Shown here piece by piece: positions 46,743 through 58,985 of a stretch of DNA of 64,000 nt. The translations under genes were made by a program, and so were the position numbers. Every line of letters begins with the position of its first letter. Position 1 is the stretch's first letter. Below the pieces are notes generated by a model that was not told the origin of the DNA, did no database searches, and saw only the letters and a program-made list of their open reading frames with translations. Source of the stretch: Serripes groenlandicus (lineage: Eukaryota; Mollusca; Bivalvia; Cardiida; Cardiidae); NCBI GenBank assembly GCA_031761405.1, contig JASEVX010000008.1, positions 70,497,717-70,561,716 on the forward strand, given 5' to 3'.

Positions 46743-48180
46743 GAGAACTACGCAATCAGGACAGCGTAATTAAGCAACAAACCCACGAATAGTTAACTTC
46801 TATTTCTGAACTATGCAATCAGGACAGCGTAAGCATCGAACCCACGAATAGTTAACTTCTATTTCTGAACTACGCAATCAGGACAGCGTAAGCATCGAAC
46901 ACACAAATAGTTTACTTCTATTTCTGAACTACGGAATCAGAACAGCGTAAGCATCGAACCCACGAATAGTTAACTTCTATTTATGAACTATGCAATCAGG
47001 ACAGCGTAAGCATCGAACACACAAATAGTTAACTTCTATTTCTGAACTACTCAATCAGGACAGCGTAAGAATCGAACCAACGAATAGTTAACTTCTATTT
47101 CTAAACTACCCAATCAGGACAACGTAAGCATCGAACAAACCAATAGTTAACTTCTATTTCTGAACTACGCAATCAGGACAGCGTAAGCATCGAACACACA
47201 CATAGTTAACTTCTATTTATGAACTACGCAATCAGGACAGCGTAAGCATCGAACACACGAATAGTTGAATTATATTTCTGAACTACGCAATCAGGACAGC
47301 GTAAGCATCGAACACACACATAGTTAACTTCTATTTCTGAACTACGCAATCAGGACAGCGTAAGCATCGAACCCACAAATAGTTAACTTCTATTTCTGAA
47401 CTACGCTATCAGGACAGCGCAAGCTTCGAACACACACATAGTTAACTTCTATTTATGAACTACGCAATCAGGACAGCGTAAGCATCGAACACACGAATAG
47501 TTAAATTCTATTTCTGAACTACGCAATCAGGACAGCGTAAGCATCGAACACACACATAGTTAACTTCTATTTCTGAACTACGCAATCAGGACAGCGTAAG
47601 CATCGAACACACAAATAGTTAACTTCTATTTCTGAACTACGCAATCAGGACAGCGCAAGCTTCGAACACACAAATAGTTAACTTCTATTTCTGAACTACG
47701 CAGTCAGGACAGCGTAAACATCGAACTCACGAATAGTTAACTTCTATTTCTGAACTACGCAATCAGGACAGCGTAACTATCGAACCCACGAATAGTTAAC
47801 TTCTATTTCTGAACTACGCAATAGGACAGCGTAAGCATCGAACACACAAATAGTTAACTTCTATTTCTGCACTACTCAATCAGGACAGCGTAAGCATCAA
47901 ACCCACGAATAGTTAAGTTCTATTTCTGAAATACCCAATCAGGATAGCGTAATTATGCATTGAACCCATGAATAGTTAACTTCTATTTCTGAACTACGCA
48001 ATCAGGACAGCGTAAGAATCAAACCCACGAATAGTTAACTTCTATTTCTGAACTACGCAATCAGGACAGCGTAAGAATCAAACCCACGAATAGTTAAATT
48101 CTATTTCTGAACTACGCAATCAGGACAGCGTAAGAATCTAACCCACGAATAGATTATATTTCTGAACTACGCAGTCAAGA
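46743..48180. repeat. 59-bp satellite (~24 copies)
   Basis: The unit has AACTACGCAATCAGGACAGC, GTAAGCATCGAACCCACGAA and TAGTTAACTTCTATTTCTG. It abuts the 28-bp array with no spacer. On the minus strand GTGGGTTCGATGC resembles a Pol III B-box. Confidence 0.95.
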
Positions 48181-48485
48181 CAGCGTTATAGAATAACCAT
48201 AATTATTGTTTTACTGCCGACTGCCCTCCTTGGCGCTCAGGATTGCGGGGATAGCATTACGACTGACTGGCTGATTTTACCAAGAAAACACCGTCATATA
48301 ACTGGACCAGTAGTACTGGTATCTTACCAAGAAAACACCGTCATATAACTGGACCAGTAGTACTGGTATCTTACCAAGAAAACACCGTCATATAACTGGA
48401 CCAGTAGTACTGGTATCTTACCAAGAAAACACCGTCCTGTAAATGAAAAGTTGATGAAAAGGTTGTAAAACACCAAAACAATCAA
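48181..48485 (-). mobile_element. SINE-like element with a small 47-bp internal expansion
   Basis: Reading right to left: end GTTGATTGTTTTGGTGTTTT (48465-48486), then three to four 47-bp repeats with ACCAGTACTACTGGT and TTATATGACGGTGTTTTCTT (48275-48430), then CAGTCAGTCGTAATGCTATC and the GCGCCAAGGAGG segment. An intermediate between single-copy and satellite-expanded members. Confidence 0.8.
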
Positions 48486-48840
48486 CTGCCGAATGTTAAT
48501 TCATACAGACAAAGATCAATTAGTGCCAGGTTACACAAGTTTCTAAATGAGTTTGCGATTCCTTCTATTTACATGTGACCAGGTCTACGTGACAGGGAAT
48601 AGTGCGTCTGGGTAGCAATTATGAAACTTTTCATCTCATCATAATTCGGTTTACTGTAACAGAAAACTGTTTTTGTTGTTGTTGTTGTTGTTGTTGTTGT
48701 TCTCCTTGTATCTAGTTGGCGGCTCAGTGGCGGGTTGCAGTACAATCGTCACAAAAACGGCGTAGTGATGAGGTCAGTGAATACATAGTGATGTAAAGAA
48801 TTGTTTGTTTGTTTATATGCTCTTTGTCGACGTTATTCAC
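48486..48840. other. Spacer with a (TTG)n microsatellite
   Basis: About ten TTG units at 48673-48703. Otherwise no feature. Confidence 0.6.
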
Positions 48841-49150
48841 AGTATTTATTTTAGATAAAACCGGCGCTTCCTTGGTAATTTACCAGTACTACTGGTATTA
48901 TATCTCCTGACAACGATGCAAAATGTCCTAATGCTATTCTCGCAACTCTGAGCGTCAACAACGGAAGCCATTACTACAGGGTCATACCAAACACGGTAGT
49001 AATGGCTTTCCACCGTTGACGCTCGGGATTGTGGGATTGTGACAGAATAAATGGACCATTTGTACTGGTAACTTGCTAAGGAAATGTCTTGATATAACTG
49101 GGGAAATTGTTGAGAGCGGCATAAAACACCAAACAAACATATAAACATAC
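48841..49150. mobile_element. Head-to-head pair of the SINE-like element forming a ~300-bp palindrome
   Basis: The left half carries GGTAATTTACCAGTACTACT and CTAATGCTATTC plus AGCCATTACTAC. The right half carries the reverse complement of each and ends ATAAAACACCAAACAAAC. The strongest arms are 48934-48968 and 49000-49035. Confidence 0.7.
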
Positions 49151-49199
49151 GTATTTGTTTCAGGGATAGAATGACGACAGATGCAGCGATGTAAATGTA

Positions 49200-52100
49200 A
49201 AGCCTACCGCTCGTTCTGGTAATTAACCCAGGTAACGCCGTGATTTATTCACCCAGGAAACGCCGTGATTTATTCACCCAGGTAATGCCATGGCTTTTTC
49301 ACCAGGTAACGCCGTGATTTATCGTTAACACTGTTGAAAGCGGAGTAAAGCCTACCGCTCGTTTTGGTAATTCACCCAGGTAACGCTGTAATTTATTCAC
49401 CGAGGTAACGCCGTGATTTATTCACCGAGGTAACGCCGTAATTTATTCACCGAGGTAACGCCGTGATTTATTCACCAGGTAACGCCGTAATTTATTCACC
49501 GAGGTAACGCCGTGATTTATTCACCAGGTAACGCCGTGATTAATAGTTTATACTGTTGAAAGCGGCGTAAAGCCTGCCGCTCATTCTGGTAATTCACCCA
49601 GGTAACGTTGTGATTTATTCACCCAGGTAACGCCGTGATTTATTCACCCAGGTAACGGCGTGATTTATTCACCCAGGTAACGGCGTGATTTATTCACCCA
49701 GGTAACGGCGTGATTTATTCACCCAGGTAACGCCGTGATTTATTCACCCAGGTAACGTTGTGATTTATTCACCCATGAAACGCCGTGATTCATTCACCCA
49801 GGTAACGTTGTGATTTATTCACCCAGGTAACGGCGTGATTTATTCACCCAGGTAACGCCATGATTCATTCACCCAGGTAACGTTGTGATTTATTCACCCA
49901 GGTAACGTTGTGATTTATTCACCCAGGTAACGCCATGATTCATTCACCCAGGTAACGTTGTGATTTATTCGACCAGGTAACGTTGTGATTTATTCACCCA
50001 GGTAACGCCATGATTTATTCACCCAGGTAACGTTGTGATTTATTCACCCAGGTAACGCCATGATTCATTCACCCAGGTAACGTTGTGATTTATTCACCCA
50101 GGTAACGGCGTGATTTATTCACCCAGGTAACGTTGTGATTTATTCACCCAGGTAACGCCGTGATTTATTCACCCAGGAAACGCCGTGATTTATTCACCCA
50201 GGTAACGCCGTGATTTATTCACCCAGGTAACGGCGTGATTTATTCACCCAGGTAACGTTGTGATTTATTCACCCAGGAAACGCCGTGATTTATTCACCCA
50301 GGTAACGCTATGATTTATTCACCCAGGTAACGCCGTGATTTATTCACCCAGGTAACGCTATGATTTATTCACCCAGGTAACGCCGTGATTTATTCACCCA
50401 GGTAACGGCGTGATTTATTCACCCAGGTAACGGCGTGATTTATTCACCCAGGTAACGCCGTGATTTATTCACCCAGGTAACGCCGTGATTTATTCACCCA
50501 GGTAACGTTGTGATGTATTCACCCAGATAACGCCGTGATCTATTCACCCAGGTAACGTTGTGATTTATTCACCCAGGAAACGCCGTGATTTATCATTAAT
50601 ACTGTTGAAAGCGGCGTAAAGCCTGCCGCTCATTCTGGTAATTCACCCAGGTAACGTCGTGATTTATTCACCCAGGTAACGCCGTGATTTATTCACCCAG
50701 GTAACGGCGTGATTTATTCACCCAGGTAACGTTGTGATTTATTCACCCAGGTAACGCCGTGATTTATTTACCCAGGTAACGCCGTGATTTATTCACCCAG
50801 GTAACGTTGTGATGTATTCACCCAGATAACGCCGTGATTTATTCACCCAGGTAACGTTGTGATTTATTCAGCCAGGAAACGCCGTGATTTATCATTAATA
50901 CTGCTGAAAGCGGCGTAAAGCCTACCTCTCGTTCTGGTAATTCACCCAGGAAACAGCCGTGATTTATTCACCCAGGAAACGCCGTGATTTATCATTAATA
51001 CTGCTGAAAGCGGCGTAAAGCCTACCTCTCGTTCTGGTAATTCACCCAGGAAACAGCCGTGATTTATTCTCCCAGGTAACGCCGTGATTTATCATTAATA
51101 CTGCTGAAAGCGGCGTAAAGCCTACCTCTCGTTCTGGTAATTCACCCAGGAAACGCCGTGATTTATCATTAATAATGTTGAAAGCGGCATAAAGCCTACC
51201 TCTCGTTCTGGTAATTCACCCAGGAAACGCCGTGATTTATCATTAATAATGTTGAAAGCGGCATAAAGCCTACCTCTCGTTCTGGTAATTCACACAGGTA
51301 TCGCCGTGATTTATCGTTTATAATGTTGAAAGCGGCATAAAGCCTACCTCTTGTTCTGGTTTGTTTGTTTGTTTGTTTGGAGTTTAACGCCGCTTTCAAC
51401 AGCTTTGGTCATATCACGGCGGTCAGTGCACCTACCCATGTTTTCCTGGCTTTCCCCACCAGTACTTACACAACATTCTTTCGAAGCTTAAAGCCTACCG
51501 CTTGTTCTGGTAATTCACCCAGGAAACGCCGTGATGTATTCACCCAGGTAACGGCGTGATTTATTCACCCAGGAAACGCCGTGATTTATCCACCCAGGAA
51601 ACGCCGTGATTTATTCACCCAGGTAACGGCGTGATTTATTCACCCAGGTAATGGCGTGATTTATTCACCCAGGTAACGTCGTGATTTATTCACCCAGGTA
51701 ACGGCGTGATTTATTCACCCAGGTAACGCCGTGATTTATTCACCCAGGTAACGGCGTGATTTATTCACCCAGGTAACGTCGTGATTTATTCACCCAGGTA
51801 ACGGCGTGATTTATTCACCCTGGTAACGGCGTGATTTATTCACCCAGGTAACGGCGTGATTTATTCACCCAGGTAACGTCGTGATTTATTCACACAGGTA
51901 ACGGCGTGATTTATTCACCCAGGAAACGGCGTGATTTATTCAGCCAGGTAACAACGTGATTTATTCAGCCAGGTAACGTCGTGATTTATTCACCCTGGTA
52001 ACGGCGTGATTTATTCACCCAGGAAACGGCGTGATTTATTCACCCAGTTAACGGCGTGATTTATTTACACAGGTAACGGCGTGATTTATTTACACAGGTA

Positions 52101-52285
52101 ACGCCGTGATTTATTCACCCAGGTAACGGCGTGATTTATTCACCTAGGTAACGGCGTGATTTATTCACCCAGGTAACGGCGTGATTTATTCACACAGGAA
52201 ACGGCGTGATTTATTCACCCAGGTAACGCAGTGATGTATTCACCTAGGTAACGTCGTGTTTTATTCACCTAGGTAACGTCGTGAT
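49200..52285. repeat. 25-bp satellite (~110 copies) with ~70-bp spacer blocks
   Basis: The unit GTGATTTATTCACCCAGGTA + ACGCC is the reverse complement of the CACGGCGTTACCTGGGT core of the 70-bp satellite. It is broken about ten times by a block with CTGTTGAAAGCGGCGTAAAG and CTCGTTCTGGTAATTC (near 49330, 49555, 50600, 50900, 51000, 51090, 51175, 51255, 51325, 51485), i.e. the element's GCGGCGTTAAA-type end. A SINE head copy lies at 51361-51480. Confidence 0.95.
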
Positions 52286-53082
52286 CTTACTTTAGATTAC
52301 AAATGTCTTTATAATATAATTACTGCTATGTCACACCCAGCAGCAAACAACACGTACACGACAACCCTCATCCCGTACTAAATCTCTTGGTTGCATCACT
52401 ATATTTCTGGACAATGTTTGACTAAGTGGTCAAAGGATGTCTGTATCAGGGAATTGAGTAAAGCACGGTAAGGGACCAATGACAAGATCAAACGCTGAAC
52501 GTATGTTTTTTCAAAACACGAAGAGCACTATCCGTTATGTTGACAGAGGGTTTACCTAACCACTAAGCTTTAATCGTCAACGACAGTGTTGTCCGTAATT
52601 AAAGTGTATTTCATTGATATGGAAACCTGTGTCATAGGTGAAGGTGATTGATTTGTCTATCGATTTAGTCCCAGTAATGCAGGGGCGTAGCTTTACAATA
52701 ATCAATCTGTAGGCCGTCTCGTGAAAAGAAATCAATACTGTGGACTCTGCGTAAAGTATCGACCCTGATCAGTCTAAGCATGCCACACAGGAATCACTAC
52801 TCTATACATCTACCCCCTAAGACGGAATGTGTCATCCACCAATGATGTTAGATCTCAAAGAAATAACAAATAAAAAACCTTCACATCCACTCGATGTATT
52901 TTAATATGTGTCAGTGACTTTTACAGTTTATTTGCCATCGAATTTACAATTCTCTGCATGAGACGTTTCATACACCATCCGTTCGTAGTTGTTAAATTTG
53001 AGTGGGTGTTTAAAAGTTCGGTTTTACCTTGAGTATATCAGATACAAATGGCTAAGTCAACCAATATAGTCATAAACAGTTT
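52286..53082. mobile_element. Unassigned sequence with a MITE fragment (52713-52838)
   Basis: GGCCGTCTCGTG, ATCGACCCTGATCAGTCTAA and AAGACGGAATGTGTC match the palindromic family at 62542-62804; this copy is internally deleted. The rest is unrecognised. Confidence 0.6.
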
Positions 53083-53390
53083 ATTCGTTGATTGTAGTTA
53101 AACGCCGTTTGCAGCAGTATTTCAGCTATATCACGGCGGTCAGTTCAACTATTTAAATGTTCCATGGTTTTCCCGCACCAGTACTCCACACAACGTACTT
53201 ACCCAGGCAACTGACTTCATTCCCACATAGAATATTAACCCCATTGATGAAAGACGAAAAAAGCTAGTCATATTGACTTGTGTCAATCCTCGAACGATTG
53301 AATTGCCAAGTCAAAATTCTTACTCAAGACCCCTTGGACGGTAAACCTCGACGTTAGCGACTGAGCTTAACCCGGCTCGTCTCCTTTATA
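53083..53390 (-). mobile_element. SINE-like copy
   Basis: The left end GTTAAACGCCGTTTGCAGC plus TATATCACGGCGGTCAGTT is the family 3' end in reverse. The right end reads, on minus, as a degraded tRNA-like head near 53340-53385. Confidence 0.55.
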
Positions 53391-54440
53391 GTCTAAACCA
53401 TTTTGCGCGGGTTCGTCCTGAAGTAAAATAAAATAAGCAATGTCTGCTTTGAATGCATAGTTATATTGGTCCGTGTGTCCGTGTTGCATTTATGCATTCG
53501 AACTGCTAATACTTCTGTTTCTTGAAATACTCTATGACTCATTTGGGAGTAGTGCAAAGTCAGTTCAAACTTCCATTTCTGGTTCCACGCGAGGCGTAAA
53601 TAACTGAAGGTTGTTTTTTGCAGAGTGCCGCTCAAATACAAAACATGATGTCACTGACATTCCATCCACATCACCCCCTCCCCCTTTCGTAAGAGCGCAC
53701 ACATGGTACATGGTATAGTTTACAGGAGTGATACGGATTTTTAAGAAAACAATGATGAACGATTTAACTATGATCATATATGACAAAAGACTAGTGTAAC
53801 TGTTTGTATCTTTTTTGTCTCATCTTTTGTGTCATTGGACGTCCTAACAGTCAACCCCCAGTCTGTCTTTTAAAGAGGTTATCGGTAAGGAATAAAAATA
53901 CAATAATAAACAGAAGTCTGATACAATATTATCATTCAATAAAAACACTTACGAAAAACTCGAATCTCCCCCCGATTATAATCCGAGTCGAGGCATTTGG
54001 AATTGTTACCACGTCTAATTGGGAACATTGGGATATGCACGAGCGTGCATTTTAACTATCGTAATACTATACATTGTATTGTTCTCTTCAAGTAGAGGAA
54101 TGCGTACAAGACCCTCCTGTCAATATAACGGAATCACTCTAGACCACATAGTTTATGGCAATATACATACAAATATATTACAACTGTGGTATAATGTTTT
54201 AGCCATTTATACATGACATTGCATTTTCAGTACTTTACCATATAAGGAAGGTACTTATAACGAACAATCTTTACATCTGATTTCATCATAAACTCAATGT
54301 TTCATTACAGCTCTTCAGACGAACAAAATACCTTTATATTTTCTAATCCTGCTCGTACAAAGATAGCATCTTGCGCATGGCCAATGTCTACATACGACGT
54401 TATATCTTCCTAACGTGTTTTTGATTGTTTAAATTGTGTT
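53391..54440. other. No feature recognised
   Basis: Unique-looking AT-rich sequence. Short open frames on both strands show no recognisable protein features. Confidence 0.4.
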
Positions 54441-54625
54441 GTAAACCGTTTTCAACTTGATTTCAAATGTATAACCGTCATTAAGTTGCCAGTAGTACTG
54501 GTCCATTTATCCTGACACCAGCGAGTCAGTCGTTATGCAAAATCTGGAACCTTGAGTGCCAAGGCGAGAAAGCCATTACTTCCTATTCTAAATCATTTGG
54601 TATCAACCGACCGGTTAACAAACTC
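54441..54625 (+). mobile_element. SINE-like fragment, unexpanded
   Basis: Contains GCCAGTAGTACTGGTCCATT, ATCCTGACACCAG and CAGTCAGTCG, then GAGTGCCAAGGCGAGAAAGC and TTTGGTATCAACC, in family order. Confidence 0.65.
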
Positions 54626-54960
54626 ATGACATCTCTAAACAGCTTTTACTACTTACCGAATACAGACGTCAGTAGAGGAAAGCAAGCTGATTTTGCAAAC
54701 ATACTAGAAAAAGGAAATATCGCTGATATTAAGCAGTATGTCACGCGATCTCTCCGTATTCGGACCATATATAGGTGTAATAGCGTAAAGATAATTTTTA
54801 GCTACAATTACAGTTCTTTCGCCAACAATATGCATTTTTGACTATTTTACACGTGGACGTATAGTGAAGGCTCTGGGGACTGTGCAGATGCGCAGGCTTG
54901 CCTGGATCTTCACTGTAAGCAGATGCAGTACGACCTAAAATCGTTAGACGCCGCAGATAT
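54626..54960. other. No feature recognised
   Basis: Unique-looking sequence. The 71-codon open frame starting at 54626 shows nothing recognisable. Confidence 0.35.
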
Positions 54961-55041
54961 CATCTGCGTGGTTGTGTAAATATGTTAAAGTGCTATTTGC
55001 CAACATCTTCTGCGTGGCTGTGTGACTATGATAAAAACGAT

Positions 55042-56710
55042 GAATCCGGGTCAACTCGGCCTTGGGTCAACTCTGGTGGGTCAACTCGGCCAGGTCAACT
55101 CGGCCAGTACTGAATATGCATGTTAAAGTAGAATAAGTATTGTATAAGTTGTATACGTGAATTGCATTAATGCTGTTTGTTGATGTTGTAAAGGTAAATT
55201 GTATAATTCTAACAAAAAATTGTTTGTCACAGTTATTACATAATCTATACTAAAATTTTAATTTATGTTGTTTGTTGTATATAATAAGTAATAATTATAG
55301 CTAATCATATAATTAAAGAAAAATAGTTCCAAAATTCTTTAAGAATTGAAGTTTGACTGACTTTAAAGAATCGTGTTTTTTGCCAATAAGATGTTTATAA
55401 AGAGTTTGAGTTTGAGTAAGTATATATATCCCGAAAGCAAATAAAAAAATCCTCATTATACAAACCTATATGTGTTCAGAGAAAATAACTTTAATTTAAG
55501 TTTCATCAATTGTGCGTTGTTGTCACTGTTGTGTGTTTTTGATTTTGCGTGATGGTATTGTGCATATCATGTTCGCGTGCGGTTTGTGAGAGACAGCAAG
55601 CTGTGGAATGTAACTGATGTGGTAAATGGCAGCATCGCACGTGCGACACAGGTAGGGCTAATTTTATCTTTAAATCTATACGCTGTTTGAGTTTTTTAGT
55701 CTCCTTTTCATTATATTTTACTGTTTTGCCTAAGTCATACTTATTTTATGAGAACTTCCTTAAATTTGCATTGTTGTACTGGTTTTGATACGGAAACCCT
55801 GTCTCTAATAAGCAGAATATCCATAGATAAATTGGTACATCCATCTAATCGTAAATCATTGTCATAATCGTTGAAAACATTGCAGGAAAACGTGTCTTGT
55901 ATATTTATCCATTTCCTACATACATCAAAACTGCAGCGGAAAACATTGCAGGAAAACGTATTTTGTATAATTTATCCATATCCTACATAAAACAAAACTG
56001 CAGCAGAAAATCCCTAATAATGTGTCTATGAAAATATTTTTGAAAATCCTTAATAATGTGTTTAAGATCGTAAAGCATTGTCATAATCGTTGAAAACATT
56101 GTGGAAAAACGTATGTTGTATGCTATGAAAATATCTTTTAACGTGCTTAAGATCGTATATCATTGTGGACAAACGAGTTAAGCCTATATATAGCAGACGT
56201 CTATAAAGATAGATCGTAAAGCAATGTCAAAATCGTTGAAAACATTTGTAGAATATATTGAAAGACAATGGTTCGATCATCCGATCTTTGATGTGTCGTC
56301 ATGGTGTGTCTTCCGCCAGACGGTAAGATAAAATTATGAGTTAAATTAATTAGACTCTATTTCCCACAATTGTTTCAAAATTCAATGCTTTCTATTCATA
56401 TATTCATTTATGTTCGAAAAAGTGAAAAAATAAATGACATCCAAATTATATTGTTTGATTTAAATTCTATGTATTCTATCAAACTTATTTTTCTTAATTA
56501 AACAATGATAATCGTGTGCTCATTTTCTTTTTCATTTCCCCTTTTCACTCGTTTTTTATGACAAATGGTAAAATTACGACGAACATAAAAGTGGGCAATA
56601 TATATCTATCACTGGACTATAAAAGCAGAAAAGGCCGAGTTGACCCACCCGAGTTGACCCAAGGCCGAGTTGACTCATGGCCGAGTTACAGGCCGAGTTG
56701 ACCCGTGACC
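55042..56710. mobile_element. 1.67-kb DNA transposon with composite inverted ends and 8-bp target duplication
   Basis: Flanked by AAAACGAT (55034-55041 and 56711-56718). The left end carries four GGGTCAACTCGGCC-type motifs in about 60 bp. The right end carries the inverse GGCCGAGTTGACCC about four to five times. The interior has a degenerate zinc-finger exon and repeats of CATTGTCATAATCGTTGAAA (about 55858, 56078, 56225). 8-bp duplications are known for hAT and P elements and 8-10 bp for Mutator-like elements. The class is undecided. Confidence 0.78.
55572..55648 (+). pseudogene. Degenerate zinc-finger exon inside the transposon
   Basis: Reads SCSRAVCERQQAVEC, then N, a stop (TGA), and CGKWQHRTCDTG before a donor-like ACAG|GTAGGG. 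The C..QxAVxC..C..WQHRTC pattern resembles PHD-like fingers I recall in animal Mutator-like transposase genes. The stop shows it is not functional. Confidence 0.45.
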
Positions 56711-56768
56711 AAAACGATTGGCACACATCTGCTGCATGGTTATTTAACTATGTTAAAGTTCGATTGGT

Positions 56769-58465
56769 TCCCACTGTTGTTGTGTTATGGGTTTTGTTTC
56801 GTTTATTATCCACAAATATGGATTGTTTTCAGTAGTCGTATGCTATTATGACTTTACTTTTATATCATAATACAGTTTTAAGGAGTATCATAATGGATTG
56901 AATTGGAATAAGTGTAAGGTAACACTATTATATAACTAACTATCATTCCTACCATTGTACTTTATGTATTGTATATATTATTGTATATGGACCGGTGGCC
57001 TGAAATACAGAAATAAAGAATTGAAATGAATTGAATTGAATTGAATTTTCATAAACAAAGACATAGTTAATTACGTTAACATATACATGCATATTGTAAT
57101 ACAATACATATAAAATAATCATTTCATGGTCATTTCTACAGGAAAAAAGTCAGTGTTTGAGGGAATAAAGATAGTGTAAGTGAAGAATGTAATGTTTTAC
57201 TCGTGTATGTGTCATACATAAGTATACTATCGACATGCAAGTCAACATTACCGCTATGTAAAAGTGTATAGTGTTAAAAGTCAAAAGTCAACCTTTACAG
57301 GACAGCAACAACAAACCCAATTTACTATTGTTATTTCTCAAACTATCTGTTGAAGGTTAAGTACTTGACCGATTTCAGAGTTATTAAATCGGAAGCTGCG
57401 ATAATATGACGGTTTGAACACAAAGTTGGCATAAGTACATACACACTGTATTTTAAATAAGCATTCTAAATGTCGTCAAACATGTGGTTTAAGGACACGG
57501 AAGGCAGATAATGTCATTAGCTCCTGATATTTATGAGCTACGTGTGTCGAATTTGGGCAGGAAGCGAAGCGTTTGGTGAGAATATATGGATACACATGCC
57601 GTTTGATACCATATTTAAAGATATCTCATACGGTTTGGTCATACACCTTCTCACACAATATTGTATTGTAAGTTATGCAATAAACTCTTCTCTCATGATC
57701 TTCACGTTTTTCAGTGTTTCATCATTAACGGTTTTAAAACCAAGCCAGTTAAAACAAATTTCATGATAGGATAGCACATCAGCAGTTGGTATTGCTCGCA
57801 TGTGCAATCAGAACTGATGATTATATAATGGTTTCAAAAGACAATACCGTTCCACGAATTGGTTTAAACTACACTATCAATTGGAGTTATCGCTAGTCCA
57901 TTCTGGCTAAGTCATCGTCATCACATTCAAGTATAGAGAGGTTAGTCTGATGTAAATTTGGCTATTCATTGCATTAACTAAGCAATGAGCAAACACATGT
58001 TTACGGGGACGACTTTGCTAGGACCAGATCGGCAATTGATTGTTTGCGTCAACATTAGAATCTGATAGAATCATAAACTTTAATGAAGTCTTCTCTGGGA
58101 AAGAAGCAAGCTATTGGTATCTTTTATTCTTATTTTAAGCAATTTAATAAAACTGGCGTTAAATCAAATATCATGGTTCACATCAGTGTAGTATATGTGC
58201 CTTTTCTTTCCTGGAAAGAACATTCTGGGAAACTAATCAAAATACATGTTTTGCTAACACTTTGAAGAAAAAGTTTTGCCTGGAAAAACCAAAATACATG
58301 TTGATTGATTTAGTTATGACCGTATTCTACAGATCATACCACTTAATGTCTATTAATCTTTCCTCGCTTCACAGATAAATTCGTCAGAGCGAAAGGGGTA
58401 ACTGCGAACATTGAAGACTGTATTGAACATTGCATATCCAGTCTCATATAAGCTTTAATACGCCG
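56769..58465. other. Mostly unassigned, with a retroelement 3' tail at about 56900-57045
   Basis: GTATATGGACCGGTGGCCTG, AATAAAGAA and a (TTGAA)n run form a plausible non-LTR retroelement 3' end. The rest of the interval has no gene I can support. Confidence 0.45.
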
Positions 58466-58705
58466 TCTATATGATTGATTGTTTGGTGTTTGAACGCCGC
58501 TTTCAACCATTTGTCAGGTATATCACGATGTTTATGGGTAACTTACCAGCACTTCAGGTCCATTTATCCTGACAACAGCCAGTCAGTCCTAATGCTAACA
58601 CAGCAACCCTGTACCATAAAGGGGGGGGGGGGGGGGGGAAAGCACAATTACTGGAGGCGGACGCTCTACCACTACACACCGGAGGCGGTCCTGTCTATAT
58701 GAAGG
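58466..58705 (-). mobile_element. Unexpanded SINE-like element: reference copy for the satellites
   Basis: In plus order: GATTGTTTGGTGTTTGAACG, CGCCGCTTTCAACC, one middle segment (TATATCACGATGTTTATGGG ... ATCCTGACAACAGCCAGTC), CCTAATGCTAACAC, an 18-G run (58621-58638), and GAGGCGGACGCTCTACCACT. On minus the last part is tRNA-like (TAGTGGTAGAGCGTCC has an A-box). The order is the same as the left flank, 70-bp array, and 28-bp array at 31757-46742. Confidence 0.75.
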
Positions 58706-58985
58706 ACGGTTTCATTTGATATATGATTTATTGGGGCTTAATGCCGTGTTCAGCAAAGTTCATATCACCGGGCCAAATTCACCAAAGTTGTCCCAAAGTT
58801 TACACATAGTCTTTCCAAGCAACTGACTGCTTCTTTTCACATAAACTAATAGCCCATTGACGCTTGTCACATTGACATTTGCCTAGCGTCAGATACGATC
58901 TTCGCAGTGATGGGGTCCGAACTCACAACCCGTATAGTGACAGCCCGCTACACGAAAGAGTAGGAGTGTAGCCCAACTTACTTCA
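58706..58985 (-). mobile_element. Second SINE-like copy
   Basis: The left end GGGGCTTAATGCCGTGTTCA is the tail in reverse. The right end has GGGGTCCGAACTCACAACCC, a reversed B-box-like motif, before 58940-58975. Confidence 0.6.

Larger units (their letters stand above)
54961..56768. repeat. Three-copy ~45-bp tandem repeat split by a transposon
   Basis: Units begin ATCTGCGTGGTTGTGTAAAT (about 54962), TCTTCTGCGTGGCTGTGTGA (about 55005) and ATCTGCTGCATGGTTATTTA (about 56728). Removing 55042-56710 plus one 8-bp flank copy restores the second unit. Confidence 0.75.
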
